DNA of 38,182 bases. Source: Silene noctiflora. Its lineage: Eukaryota; Streptophyta; Magnoliopsida; Caryophyllales; Caryophyllaceae. Both the position numbers and the translations under genes were made by a program. A model generated the notes under the pieces. That model searched no databases. It had not been told where the DNA came from and saw only the letters and a list, made by a program, of their open reading frames with translations. The stretch is from NCBI GenBank assembly GCA_009801015.1, contig VHZZ01000008.1, positions 770,470-808,651 of the forward strand, given 5' to 3'. Shown piece by piece: positions 1 through 10,888 of the stretch (position 1 is its first letter; each line of letters opens with the position of its first letter).

Positions 1-910
1 AAAAAAAAAAAAAAAAACAGTTGTTCGCAAATGGCCAAAAATGTAAGGTAGTTTCTGACAAAAAACTCTAAACTTAACTAAGTTTTTTAATGACTTTATC
101 AGGTAACTTATATACCTAACTCTTAGTTAATTCATTGTCTTTATTCTTTGCTTGCTCATCTTCTTTCTAAATTACTTGATATAACCGGTTAAAAAATTAA
201 CTAAGTCTGATTTGGAAAGAAAGGAGATATGGGGGATTAATTTGGGTTATATTAAATTTTAGAGTAATATAAAAAGGACACTCATAGTTTGAATTATTCC
301 TATAAAATAATGTTTATGTTAACTCTATCAGAAGCTCTCACTTGTGACCGTCACAAGTTTGTGACGTTTCACAACCCATCTTTTACTTGCAATCCCAGTT
401 ACTCTCTCGATTACTTACAACTTGTACAACTCGTGACAAAATGTGCCCGTTATATATTAGACTATCCCCAAGCAAAGGTCGCGCTAATTAGGTAGCGAAC
501 CGATTTTACTCTTAATCCCAATTTATTTATCTTGACCTACTTTCACCCTCCAAGTAAAAGGTCACAACCAAGGTCATCAACCCAAATATTTTTCACTATA
601 CACAACATTACCAATCATTTATCACATTCTCTACCCCACTTTTCTGTCTTACTTTTACAATTATTTATTGTTTTTTAATTGTCCAACCAATAACAATTAG
701 ACACATACTAGGTCAATTAGAAGGTCAATTTTGCTCAACCTGGGTCAGAAATTGACCATTTCATGTTTTTGGGCACAAATTAAACACTATTAATTGTGTC
801 ATTAGCATAATCAAGCAAGATCATGACCAACCGGTTGACCTTGTTGCTTGGGATTGTCTTAAAATTTGTGCAAGTCTATACCTTTAAAAAGAGGAACAAT
901 ATTCAATAAT
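1..910. other. AT-rich intergenic DNA, no gene seen
   Basis: The stretch opens with an A-run and has no open frame with recognisable protein character. Around 340-372 there is a short 'TTGTGACCGTCACAA'-like palindrome resembling the ends of the Mutator-type MITE family found elsewhere in the window. It is probably an eroded copy, but no target duplication could be found for it. Confidence 0.5.
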
Positions 911-1074
911 ACAAATTCTCATTTGTGACGGGTCAAATAAAACCCATTTGAGTAGAAAAAGACAACTTATTTGTGATTCCCTAGGCACTCTTACTTTTGT
1001 CTTATCTACCCAAGTGGGGATATTTGACCCGTCACAAGCTTGTGACGGATACGCCCGTGAAGGGAGACTTATTG
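911..1074. mobile_element. Mutator-type MITE, TGACGG family (copy 1)
   Basis: A 164-bp non-coding element is flanked by a perfect 10-bp direct repeat, ATTCAATAAT, at 901-910 and 1075-1084. Its left end reads 'ACAAATTCTCATTTGTGACG' and its right end carries 'GGGAGACTTATTG', matching the two ends of the copies at 7266 and 14770. Internal 'TTGTGACGG' motifs occur in both orientations. A target duplication of 9-10 bp is typical of Mutator-like elements. It encodes nothing and would need a transposase supplied in trans. Confidence 0.7.
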
Positions 1075-1730
1075 ATTCAATAATGAGTCAAGAAATGGGA
1101 TGACTTGTTGGGAAAGGGGATGGTAAAAAGTAAATGAAGAATTAATGAGGGTTATGTGAAAAAAAGTAGGTGCCATTGTCATACAGATTACTGAAAAGGA
1201 CAAATCTTATTCTAGAACTAACAAAATATTTGTACTACTTCCTGCTCCTGCTCCTATATGCACTGCACCTGCTTTTTCTGAATTTACCTCATTCACCATT
1301 TTCAAGGTAATTTTTTTCTGACTGTTGTATAATTTTCAAAAGCTATTTTCACTCATACTCACCATAGCATGTACTCTGCAGTTGTGGAATGCCTCGAGAG
1401 CGTCAAAGAGTCTTACCGGTGACGGTTTTCTTCAAAGAGACCTCTCAAACTCCCTTTTCACTTATCCTTTTGTTTTACGTCTCTTTAAAATGACAGATTT
1501 TGTTGTCACAAAAGGGAATTTAAGATAGGCCACTAGGCCCCGTATTAAAATACTCCGTACTGAATTGAAGTGTCTCATGATAAACTAATTTTTGTTTAAA
1601 AACGTCTTATTTTAAAACGATTTTTACGTCTGATTAAAATAAAGTAAGTTATAAGATGTTTAAGTTACGGTCTAAAGCAAAACCAGCCGCGAATTGTTTA
1701 AGAAGAGCAATGCTCGAGGCATGTTAGTTA

Positions 1731-1822
1731 CTCCATCCGTCTCAGTCAATAGTTTACACTTATTTTATTTTTTTCCTCACAAAATAAAGTAAGTTTGAAC
1801 TATTCACTGCAATAGACTAATA
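1731..1822. mobile_element. Short Stowaway-like foldback
   Basis: The left end 'CTCCATCCGTCTCAGTCAAT' follows a TA dinucleotide and matches the common plant Stowaway end consensus. About 70 bp later 'GAACTATTCACTGCAATAGAC' pairs imperfectly with it in inverse orientation. The right boundary is approximate. Confidence 0.4.
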
Positions 1823-2486
1823 GAAGATTTAAAAGAGACCGTTCTTAACATTGCTCAAACAACGGTTTTGAAAAGCAAAAACTAAGCATAATTCAAATCT
1901 TAAAAGATACAATACCATATACACAATCTTAAAATTGAGAATATCACATTAAAAAAACGTCAAATTCAAGAAATACCACGTGAATTTTCCGTACAAAAAA
2001 AAAATCTGAATGGTGAAGCAACAATTTAGAGAGACAAAGGCCACAAATAGGATTATACATCCAGTTGTATATAAGCATTGTACAACCAAGGTGTAATTAT
2101 CTGAGCTTATGTGTATTTTTTCTGAGCTAATTCAAGTTTATAGTTTTATTGTGTAAATGGACGAGTTCAAATACTTTCTAATAAAGCTCATATTCTTATA
2201 AATAAAACTCGAATACTTTATTACAAAGCTCATATTCTATACCGTACAACTGGTACATCTGGTGGTAATGGTATAGTCCATGAATTGGACAAAGGCTGAA
2301 CATAGTTAAAGGGTGGGTTTAACGGGGGAGCTCTCCTCTCGAAGTGGCTCCAAAAAATCACAAGGAAGGCATGCCAAGTTGCTCAAGACACTGGTCAAAC
2401 CACAAACCTTCTTTGTTCCTTCCCACTGCTCCGCGAACTAATGTTTTTGATGGGATATCCGTCTTAGATTTAAGACTGATTATGTA

Positions 2487-2683
2487 CTTCCTCCTATTCA
2501 CCATTTTCTTCTCGTTTTCTTTTTGCACAAGAAATAAGAAATTAAATTTGGACCATACAAAACACACTACCCCACATGCTATTGAATTTAAACTACACAA
2601 ATCCATCCAAAAAAGGAAATATGAAAGAAAACTTGAATAATCAGTTTAAGGAAATAGGGAAGAAAATGGTGAATAGGAGGGAG
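2487..2683. mobile_element. Stowaway-type MITE (197 bp)
   Basis: Terminal inverted repeats of about 27 bp start 'CTTCCTCCTATTCACCATTT' on the left and, read in inverse, 'CTCCCTCCTATTCACCATTT' on the right. A TA dinucleotide abuts each end (2485-2486 and 2684-2685), the target duplication of the Tc1/mariner-related Stowaway group. The element at 13904-14219 has closely related ends, so the two belong to one family. The open frames crossing it on both strands are not genes. Confidence 0.8.
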
Positions 2684-3144
2684 TATAAGACAAAAACTTA
2701 TTGCATTGGAAAAAGCAACAGATTTATAATGCATATATGGATGATACTTGATCAGTTGTAAACTTTTTAACGGACTAGCTAAATTTTTTATTCCTATTAC
2801 CTGAATCCTGAAAAAAAAGAAAAAAAAAAAATTAAAATTATTGATTATTACACGAAAGAGAGACCGTCTTTCAATAGATCTACTCAAAGTATAATTTTGA
2901 GATTGAAATTGAATGAGCATTTCAAAATTAAAACTTTGTGTACTTTTTCACAATGTTGTTAATATTTCATTTATCTAAATCATTTGTTTACTTTTTTTTA
3001 TTCTTTATTAAAGATATTTTAATTAAATTAAAGGTAATATAATAATTGGAACAAAGGGAATAGACACTTGAAAAATTTGCCGTTTGATGAATTGATTTTC
3101 CAAAATGCACCTTTATTTTACACAACGATAACGAAGATACGAAA

Positions 3145-3475
3145 TCCTTATATACTAAAAAATTAACACATCTCTAAATTCTCCCGCTCAAATTTCCCGC
3201 CCAAGTGGTCTGCTAGACAATATTTATTTCCTAATTAGTTAATATTGACTATCTATATTTACAATTAAACAAAATTTATGTCCTAATTAATTTTATAATA
3301 TCAATAATTGTTTAACTTCTACATAAATAAGGCTAATAAAATATCTCCTTAAAATTATATATGCAAATTTTGTACCCTTTTCAAAATAGAGGTAAATTGC
3401 ATTAATTTGATTAATTGTAAAATTCTCAAATATCTGTATCTAAAATACCGTGCATTTGCACGGGCACTATACTAG
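3145..3475 (+). mobile_element. Small non-autonomous Helitron (331 bp)
   Basis: The 3' end shows the Helitron signature: a short hairpin (CCGTGCATTTGCACGGG, arms CCGTGCA/TGCACGGG) followed after about a dozen bases by the terminal CTAG, with a host T next. The 5' end begins TC after a host A, followed by 'CTTATATACTAAAAAATTAA' and the 'CCCGC...TTTCCCGCCC' motif. The candidate at 11646 shares this 5' end. There is no target duplication and insertion is between A and T, as expected. It has no coding capacity. Confidence 0.75.
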
Positions 3476-4195
3476 TTAATCTAAATCAATTTCATAATAA
3501 ATTGAATAGTTTTCACCGTATAAGTTGCAGTCAAATCACTCATGTTTATCTCACTTAAATCAAAGTGACCAACAACAACCACCTACTTTTATGCTTTGTT
3601 CCCTTAAAACTTGGATGATTTACTTTTCATCTCTAAATTTGTAAATTACAAACACGTGATGATTAACAATTAATCTCTGATACATAATTACTCGACTTGA
3701 TTAATCAACATGCTAAAAATCGATAATAGTACTTTTATATAATAACCGAATCCACATGCGCTTACTAAGAATATCGATTTGAATTTTTAATCAAAATACT
3801 CATCTGTCTTGTATTATTGTGTGTCACGAGTTATAGACCTCATGGCGAGCCAATTTGAGAATAAAATCAACGATATCATTCCTATTATAGTTGCTAAATA
3901 AGCGTTATATTATTCCAAATTCCGAGCAAAAAAACACACTTGCATATTCACCGTTTCCTTTTTTATTAATAACCTTCTTATACACATATAATATGATCCA
4001 AAATCTCCCTAAGCACTCTACTAATTAGTAATTACTAATTACCACTTATACTACCAAACACACCTTAATTAATTACCCATTTACCACTCTATTGTTACCT
4101 TAACTAAAATAATTAATCCTAATAAAAAAAAACAGAGTTTACTAATTAATTAATTAACCGAAGATAATTTTCTTTCAAAACTTATAGCCACGACT
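3476..4195. other. Intergenic DNA downstream of the CRF gene
   Basis: This is AT-rich sequence with no open frame of interest and no transposon ends that I could pair. It should contain the 3' untranslated region of the minus-strand CRF gene; a reverse-strand AATAAA-like signal occurs near 3961-3967, but I cannot tie it to a cleavage site. Confidence 0.4.
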
Positions 4196-5143
4196 TTAAC
4201 ATAACGATATAACATCATCGTCTGTGACGAGAAAATCATCGACTTCCAAGAGTGTCGGACTAGTAACGGACGGTCCAACAAACCAATCGTCACCGTCGAA
4301 ATCGAATAAATTGTCGACTCCATCAAATCTTACCATATCCGGTAGTAAATTATCATCCCCGAATATTGGTTTAGGTAAATTATCATACCCGAAAAAATCA
4401 TTCAATGCCCATGGATCTAATTCCATTTCCCCTTCTTCACCCGGTACCACTTGCTCTTCCGGGTCCGGGTCTCGTTGTTGTTGTTGTCGTTCTTGTTCTT
4501 CTTCTTGTTCCTTTTTTACGTACTGCGGTTGAAACCGTAGTACCGAAGTTGGAGAACAAAGCGAATAACTTTCGTCTTCTTCTTGTTCGCTTTTTTGTTG
4601 CTGTTGTTCGATTTTTTGTTGTTGTTGTTGCGGTTCGGGTTGGGCAAAATTGGTTAAAGCGGAGGGACCGCGAAGTTTTATGGCCGCGTTGTCATAAACC
4701 CTCGCGGCTTCCTCCGGTGTATTATACGTACCAAGCCATAACCTCGTACGCTTTGTCGGGTCTCGTATTTCCGCTGCGTATCGTCCCCACGGCCGTTGTC
4801 GGACGCCTCGATATTTTACCGCACCCGTCACCACCGGTTGTTTTCTTTTCAAATCATTACTATTACTATTACTGTTACCGGTAATAGAAATAGTCTTATT
4901 TTTACTCCTCTCTAATTTCGGTGGAGCCCGTGTCCGTGACACAGGCTCCACTTTAAAACTGATCTCATCAACCTGTCTTACAACACGACGACAATGACTA
5001 TGTTCCTCACGGTCATTGTCGTCGTCTGAATCAGTAGCATCATCATCCACGACCGAAATTCGAACAATTTTCGGTAATCGTGTTGGTTTTCGAACGATTT
5101 TTTGTGTCACCCTCTTACGCTCTGTATACTCAACCATCTCCAT
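4196..5143 (-). CDS. CRF: AP2/ERF transcription factor, cytokinin response factor (CRF) type
   Basis: This intronless frame encodes 315 residues, a normal length for CRFs. Residues about 7-60 form the basic and acidic N-terminal CRF region ([20 protein letters not shown], then a D-rich run). Residues about 110-167 are a complete AP2/ERF DNA-binding domain with [16 protein letters not shown] and WLGTY; the Ala and Asp in AAEIRD mark the ERF rather than the DREB class. Residues 197-202 (SPTSVL) match the putative phosphorylation motif seen in CRFs. Between the domain and the tail lie glutamine/glutamate-rich tracts, and the C-terminus is strongly acidic, as in activation domains. The family acts in the nucleus on GCC-box-like targets, downstream of cytokinin signalling and in development and stress responses. 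The member within the family (CRF1-6) cannot be fixed from here. The start is the first ATG after a CT-rich leader. Confidence 0.95.
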   Translation of the reverse strand: MEMVEYTERKRVTQKIVRKPTRLPKIVRISVVDDDATDSDDDNDREEHSHCRRVVRQVDEISFKVEPVSRTRAPPKLERSKNKTISITGNSNSNSNDLKRKQPVVTGAVKYRGVRQRPWGRYAAEIRDPTKRTRLWLGTYNTPEEAARVYDNAAIKLRGPSALTNFAQPEPQQQQQKIEQQQQKSEQEEDESYSLCSPTSVLRFQPQYVKKEQEEEQERQQQQRDPDPEEQVVPGEEGEMELDPWALNDFFGYDNLPKPIFGDDNLLPDMVRFDGVDNLFDFDGDDWFVGPSVTSPTLLEVDDFLVTDDDVISLC

Positions 5144-5375
5144 TTGTAAAGATTTCTCACATTAATTAAACCATAAAACAGAGAAATTAATTAATTGGGG
5201 TTTTAGGAAATGATGAGATTGAATTAATTGTGAGGAAAAAAAAGTGGGTAGAGGAAAAATAGGAGGAGAACAAGTCCAGTGGAGAGTAAAAATTGGGAGA
5301 GAGAAACTACAGAGAGAGAAAATAAAGGGGAAAATGAAGAATGTGAGATTTGAAAAAAAAAAAAGTGAAACTTCG

Positions 5376-5384
5376 TATTTTATA
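5376..5384 (-). promoter_or_regulatory. Putative TATA box of the CRF gene
   Basis: On the minus strand the sequence reads TATAAAATA, about 230 bp upstream of the CRF ATG. The stretch between it and the ATG is CT-rich on the coding strand, like a plant 5' leader. No transcription start was measured. Confidence 0.5.
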
Positions 5385-6420
5385 GGATTTGAGAGACACA
5401 TTTATTTTGCATGTTGATTTACTTTCCTAAGTTTTTAATTATTTTTTTCCTTTTTTTATTGTTTATTTAAGAAAAGTATTTTCGAGGAAGTCTCGGTCTA
5501 GTAACGTTCTAACGTAGATAAAAATCATGTGTACAACGTAGAATGGATCACTTATATAATATAATTAATTTTGATATTTTATTGACGAGAAAAATTTAAG
5601 TAAAATTGATCTATCGTGTTATTATTGTTATAGTATACCGTGTGATTGCATATTAGATGACTTATTTATGATCATCACTCTTACTATTTTTCATTTAATT
5701 ATTCAGAGTACACGAAAATATAATTGACCGACTAAATCCAAGTATTTTTCAGCCTAATTTCGTATATTCAAGTATTTTTCAGCCCGATTTCGTGTATTTA
5801 TATTATATACTCGGAAAATTCTAAGTAAAACTGATTTGACTTGTTATTGTTAAATATGTGATACATTAGGTTTATCATATACAGAGTGTTACTTAATATT
5901 CGTACTATCATTACTTTTATAGTTTTATATTTTAATTTTTGAATCTATTTTTTTCAACCCAATCTCGTAACTTCTCCTAAACCGAAAAATAAATAGTAAT
6001 AACAAAATCGGTTATTCTTGGGTGAGACGGTCCATTATATAACGAGACACCACGTTTATTAGCACTAATTGCATAAACATTTTGTAGAACTAGACCGTCT
6101 CAGTGTCACACGATAGCGACAGTCTCATCCTAGAATTTGTGTAACAGAATAAAAGTGTGTGTTTTTAAAACAATAAATAAATAAATAAAATGAATAAGAA
6201 ATGGAAAATGAAGAGATATTTTGGAACCATAAAAAATCAAGTAGCCACATATAATTAGGATACAAAACACGTTTCATTAAACAAAGGAGATGAATACTTG
6301 CGCGCCAAGGTAGCTTTAAACACGGTAAAAAAATCAAAGGAACAAAGGCTGTTAGGATTTAGGAATGGTTAATAAGGAGATTTAATCATTTTCGGAGTAA
6401 AATTAATTAATAGTATTAAC
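5385..6420. other. Upstream and intergenic DNA of the CRF gene
   Basis: No gene is seen. Near 6020-6110 there are fragments with 'GAGACGGTC' and 'GACCGTCTC' in opposite orientation, probably the eroded ends of another MITE. A short tandem duplication lies at 5739-5798. Cytokinin-responsive promoter elements could not be separated from background. Confidence 0.4.
5739..5798. repeat. 30-bp tandem duplication
   Basis: Two adjacent 30-bp units both start 'CAAGTATTTTTCAGCC' and differ at only a few positions. The duplication lies upstream of the CRF gene and has no evident function. Confidence 0.8.
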
Positions 6421-7265
6421 GGAAATTTTTCATGGTACCCTGATTTTTGTCAGATTTTTCATGGTACTCCACTTTTAAGAATTTGCTTATGTTACCCAAG
6501 TTCTACTTTTGCGCACGTGGTAGTCTTTCATGTAACGGCCATTAACGGAACGTTTACTTTTGATGACATGACAATAGTTATGAAATTAAAAATTAATAAA
6601 AAATATGAAAAAAAAAAAAGTTTGAGCATTTCTCATAGTACCCTAAACTTTATACAACAAAAGAAGCATCATGTTATGTCATTACTACTTATCACCCAAA
6701 AAATTGTCCAACATGGCTATGTAAATTAAAACTGTCCAACATGGCTATGTAAATTAAAAGAAAGATTTGAGAAATTAAGTTAATGATGACATGAAGGCAA
6801 TGATGAAAATTTTGTTCAAGGTCTTACTTATATTTTAACATAAAAGTGGCATTAATTATGCACATGTATGTTGAATAAGACTAAATCGAAATGACACACG
6901 GAATGATAGCAAAATGACCTCCTTATCAAGCTATTACATTTCTTAAATAAGAAATCTAGTGGGAAAACTGTATAAGAAAATCGCTCAAGGATACCATGGG
7001 AAAATTGTTACAATTCAGAGATATCTGAGTTTTTATTTTGTAATTTTTATTAATTTTTAATTTAATAATTATTGTCACATCATCAAAAGTTATCGTTCCG
7101 TTAACGACCGTACATGAAGGGGTAAAGTTATCGTTCCGTTAACGACCGTACATGAAGGGGTACTATGGGCATAAAAATAGAACCTTAAAAGTACCATGAG
7201 CGGATTCTTAAAAATAGGGGTACCATGTAAAATCTGACAAAATTAAAGATACCATGAAATTTTTT
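6421..7265. mobile_element. Non-autonomous element with long terminal inverted repeats
   Basis: The left end ('TTTTTCATGGTACCCTGATT') and the right end read in inverse ('TTTCATGGTATCTTTAATTT') pair over roughly 150-190 bp, with matching blocks 'TTTGTCAGATTTT', 'CATGGTAC', 'TTTTAAGAAT' and 'GTTAACGGAACG'-like sequence. The interior is AT-rich and non-coding. No clean target duplication was found, partly because the MITE at 7266 inserted at its right edge. The long arms suggest a Mutator- or hAT-derived foldback. The short frame at 6517-6729 lies inside it and is not a gene. Confidence 0.7.
7086..7161. repeat. 38-bp perfect tandem duplication
   Basis: Two exact 38-bp units, 7086-7123 and 7124-7161, start 'AAAGTTATCGTTCCGTTAAC'. 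They lie in the right arm of the long-inverted-repeat element, and the left arm has only one copy, so the duplication arose after the arms formed. Confidence 0.95.
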
Positions 7266-7452
7266 CAAAGCGTCTCCCTTGTCACGGGTCGGTCCTTGTG
7301 ACGGGTAATGTCACTCACAAAACGAATAGGGGGACAAGGTGGGAGCACCCCCACTTGCTTTCCTCTCTCCTCTCATGGGCATTTTGTCTCACAAAATGGT
7401 ATCCGTCTTCTCATTTGTGACCAATACCTTCCGTCACAAATGAGAATTGCTG
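7266..7452 (-). mobile_element. Mutator-type MITE, TGACGG family (copy 2, inverted)
   Basis: This 187-bp element is bounded by the 9-bp direct repeat AAATTTTTT (7257-7265 and 7453-7461). It starts 'CAAAGCGTCTCCCTTGTCAC' and ends with the inverse of 'CAGCAATTCTCATTTGTGAC'. It is the reverse-complement counterpart of the element at 14770-14957, with most of the interior (G-rich/C-rich 'GGGGGTGCCCCC'-like core, 'CATTTTGTCTCACAAAATG') shared. The target repeat lies at the right edge of the older element at 6421-7265. Confidence 0.85.
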
Positions 7453-7770
7453 AAATTTTTTCGTAGTTTTAATTAATGTTTGTTGATAAAATTAGGGGGA
7501 GATATTTGACTAAGCATAAAGTTATTAATTTAAAGTGTTTGCTTGGAGGCCAAGCACACCCATATTTGTTTCCTAGTTTAGTGGTGCGGAGGGTAGACAA
7601 GTTTTATTGTTCATGAATCATTGGTTGTAGTTGTAGTGTAGTTGTAGTATGATTTGATACTCACATATTTTACTACCTTATTGGGAAGATTTATTTCTAC
7701 ATTTTAAGTTATCCGGTTAAAAAATTAATATTTTTACATTTTTAAGCTTATATTTTATTGTGCAGATGTT

Positions 7771-7882
7771 AATTAGTTTAGTCGTTAAAGTCTATGAGAG
7801 TTGATGCTCATAATTAGGATTGAACTCCCGTCAATAAACATAGTCCTTGTGCCTCCCTTTAATTAAACCAAAAAAAAAAAAA
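7771..7882 (+). mobile_element. Candidate tRNA-derived SINE
   Basis: A pol III A-box-like stretch ('TAGTTTAGTCGTTAAAG') is followed about 35 bases later by a B-box-like stretch ('GGATTGAACTCCC'). After a short body the sequence ends in an A-run at about 7870-7882. This order is that of a tRNA-derived SINE. It cannot fold into a tRNA cloverleaf and is not a tRNA gene. No flanking duplication was found. Confidence 0.5.
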
Positions 7883-8033
7883 CTTCACATCTTTAGGTTA
7901 TTTTGTGATATGAATAAGTGATATGTATTGATCAAAATATTAATTTTTTTTGTAATGCGATATTAAATTTCACATTTAAGTAAGTATGTCACATGTGATA
8001 AACAGATACTTTCTTGTTCTAATCATTTGTTTA

Positions 8034-9566
8034 TCTATACAATCTTATTAAAAGGGGAATTAAAATGCCCGTACGCATCGACTAAATGCCACATAACATT
8101 AACAAAAAGCCACGTTACCTACCACACATGACATGACAAATTTTAATATGACATGAATTACCAACTTATTATTACAAGATATTAATTTAAATATATTATT
8201 TTCCAAAATTTATGTAACTCTTACAAATTTACATCAAAATTTCATAAGTTATAATTAAAATTGACATTTTAATTGAAATTTTTGTGATAAAACATGTTAA
8301 TAAATTAATTAAAACTCTTAATATTACTTAACACCCATCATTGTTATTAAATGTTTTTTCCTATTTAATTCATTTTTGTAATAAAACATGTTAATAAATT
8401 GATTAAAACTCTTCATAATACTTAACACTCACCAAATTAATTAATATTTTTTCCTAATTAATTAACTTTTATAATAAAATATGTTAATAAATCGTTTAAA
8501 ACTCTTCATATTATTTAACTCTCACCATTTTCATTATCATTATTTTTTTCTTATTTAATTCACCTCTTGAGTTTCTCGACATTCAATCATCTTATTCAGC
8601 AAAACCACAAAATAAATTAAAAATAAAATTTAAATATTGGAATTTATGTTTGTTTACTGGCTATAAAAGCTGTAACAATACCTATAATATTCACTTCATT
8701 TATTTATTTAATACCTATTTTCTATTTGCCCGTGAGTTTCTAAGTTGTGGGCTATATTTTTTATGGTTTAATTTATTTATTTGATTATAGTGAATACATA
8801 TATTTGTACTGTATGTTGTTATTGTTGTTGGTGGTGGTGGTTTTGTTGTCGTTGTGTAGTCCAATAAAGTATATTTTAATTTGTTATTATGTTGGTTTTT
8901 GTGAATTATTTGCTTTATATTTGAACTCATGTTTTCCATTTGATTTTTAAATGATTTACAGGTGACAATGCTATGATTCGTTTGTCAAGTTTTTGTCATG
9001 TTAATGTTTTACCTTTTGATCAATATAATATATTTTTATTATATAAACTTTAAAGTATCATGAAATGTATGTGAATGCAGATAATCAAAACATCATGTGG
9101 GTAAATTGAAGAGGGGAGAAATACAAAAGGCGAAAAAATAGGAAAAATTAAAGGTAAAAAAATGTAAAATATAAATTGATAAATTATTGATGTATTGTTT
9201 ATTGGTAGATAGAGTCAAATAAAAGAGCACATATTTTGTGTTAAATGTTAATGGATTGGAAAAAATTTGGAACAAATTTTGGATAACAATCTTGTTCAAA
9301 TAATGATAATTAATTTCATATTCTAATATTTGTTTTAGTAATTGACACACACAAAAAACATATTTGTCTTTGCAATTCAAGCTATTTATATTTTTTAAAA
9401 AATACGTAATTGTATTGTACTATATATCATAATTTGTGCAATAATTTGTTATACATTTATACTCAAAGTTAAACATTGGTGTTCAATTTTACTTTAAAAA
9501 TAAACGTCAAAACTCTAACAAAAACATACTTATATATCCTATGCATTGCACGTGTAGCAAAACTAG
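8034..9566 (+). mobile_element. Candidate Helitron (1.5 kb, no genes)
   Basis: The 5' end 'TCTATACAATCTTATTAAAA' follows a host A and resembles plant Helitron starts. The 3' end has a degenerate hairpin ('ATGCATTGCACGTG') about ten bases before CTAG and a host T. The interior is AT-rich with diverged repeats of 'AATAAATTGATTAAAACTCTT' near 8300, 8390 and 8490. No Rep/helicase remnant is visible. The pairing of these two ends is inferred. Confidence 0.55.
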
Positions 9567-9776
9567 TTTTTGGTTAAAATACCTTCTAGAATAAAAAAAA
9601 AAAGTAAATAAATGAGAGGGATGGATGGAGTGTCGACGGTTATACATAAATATATGTATGTGTAGGCCTCATTTGATTCATACGGGAATCAAAATCATGT
9701 GTTAATTTGCAATGTACCGGAGTTTAATTCCAACATTAAAATTCACATGAATAACAGAAATCTGTTTGGTTGTCAT

Positions 9777-10489
9777 CAGAGACGGAGCTCTTCTTTGGCC
9801 CAATGGCCATGGCCCGGGCGCATTTATTTAAAAAAAAAATCTCAATATCTTATCCCCATTCCTTCCATATTAATTCACGCATACAAAACTCAAAAGACAA
9901 TAATGTGTAGTCATAGTTAATGCCATAATTACTTTCATTCCATATTAATTATTTTTACCATATTTAGGGGTCGTTTGGTTGACACGGGAAGTGCGAATTC
10001 ACGTGAAATAGAAAATCATGGGAAATAAATTCCCTTTGCTAATTCATGGGAAATTCCATAAATTGTTTGGTTATCTATATGGGAAGTCATTTCATGGGAA
10101 GTTCTGATTACTAAGGAGGTGTTGGTGAGCAACTTCCGAAGTCAATTCCATGGGAAGTTCCACTCCCTTTATTCTTGAAAAATAAGGGTAACCAAACAAC
10201 AATCATTTTTGTAATTCATGGGAATTTCTACTTCCCATGATTTTACAAGGGCAACCAAACAACTCTTTATTCTATTTCTAAAGTTAAAGTCTTATTCCCA
10301 AGATTCAGTAGTTCTGTACAAACTTCCTAAAATTTACTCCACTAAAGACGTAATATCAATTAATTAGTTAAAGGCCGTGCTGAAAGGATTAATATAGCAT
10401 TTTAATAAGTTAGAAATAATGATCTATTGTGAATATATATATGATAAAAGTTTCGGCCCAATCTTGAATTTGATCTTAGCTTCGTCCTG
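9777..10489. mobile_element. hAT-like non-autonomous element
   Basis: The element begins 'CAGAGACGGAGCTCTTC' and ends, in inverse, 'CAGGACGAAGCTAAGATC'. It is flanked by a perfect 8-bp direct repeat GTTGTCAT at 9769-9776 and 10490-10497. An 8-bp duplication and CAG...CTG ends are hAT characteristics. It carries a nested Tourist-like MITE at 9967-10266; without that insert it is about 410 bp. Confidence 0.75.
9967..10266. mobile_element. Tourist-like (PIF/Harbinger) MITE nested in the hAT-like element
   Basis: The left end 'GGGGTCGTTTGGTTG' and the inverse of the right end 'AGAGTTGTTTGGTTG' form the terminal repeat. TTA flanks both sides (9964-9966 and 10267-10269), the PIF/Harbinger target duplication. 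The interior contains several copies of 'CATGGGAA', giving it further self-complementarity. Confidence 0.75.
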
Positions 10490-10888
10490 GTTGTCATGTT
10501 GAAGTTTTATTCTCCTAGGAGTTTCCAATGACGATAAAGGGGGTAACTAGTTAGATTCCCCCCATTATACAGGAGTTGGAAACTCCTATGTAGTTTGAAA
10601 CTCCCCGTTTTACAAAAAAAATGGCGTAACCAAACAACATGCAAAAACCACAATTCATGAAAAATATTTTAAAAAGTACAGTGATTTCCCAATAACTTTG
10701 CAAATAGACAATATTTCTTAAGTTTTTGGGTGAAAAATAACATTCTGTCATTCTGATTGAATCACAGTCCAATTAAGATAATTCAATTATGTTGTTTTGA
10801 GGATCATTTTGTAGCGATAACTCTACTAAAATTTGATATTACTTAACGAAAAATTAAGTTTTTAGTGTTATACACATAAATTTTTAAT

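Larger units (their letters stand above)
9664..10641. mobile_element. Outermost element of a three-level nest (probable)
   Basis: Outside the hAT-like insertion at 9777-10489 the two flanks join smoothly, at '...TCTGTTTGGTTGTCAT' and '...GTTGAAGTTTTATTCTCC'. They contain terminal-like sequences: 'GGCCTCATTTGATTCATACG' on the left, and on the right, in inverse, 'GTTGTTTGGTTACGCCATTT'. Similarity between these ends is weak, so both the Tourist-like assignment and the exact limits are tentative. Confidence 0.35.

Noticed and set aside
4224-4884. Two plus-strand frames opposite the CRF gene
   Set aside because: They are antisense shadows of the CRF frame; their Ser/Val/Leu runs come from the gene's codon repeats read backwards.
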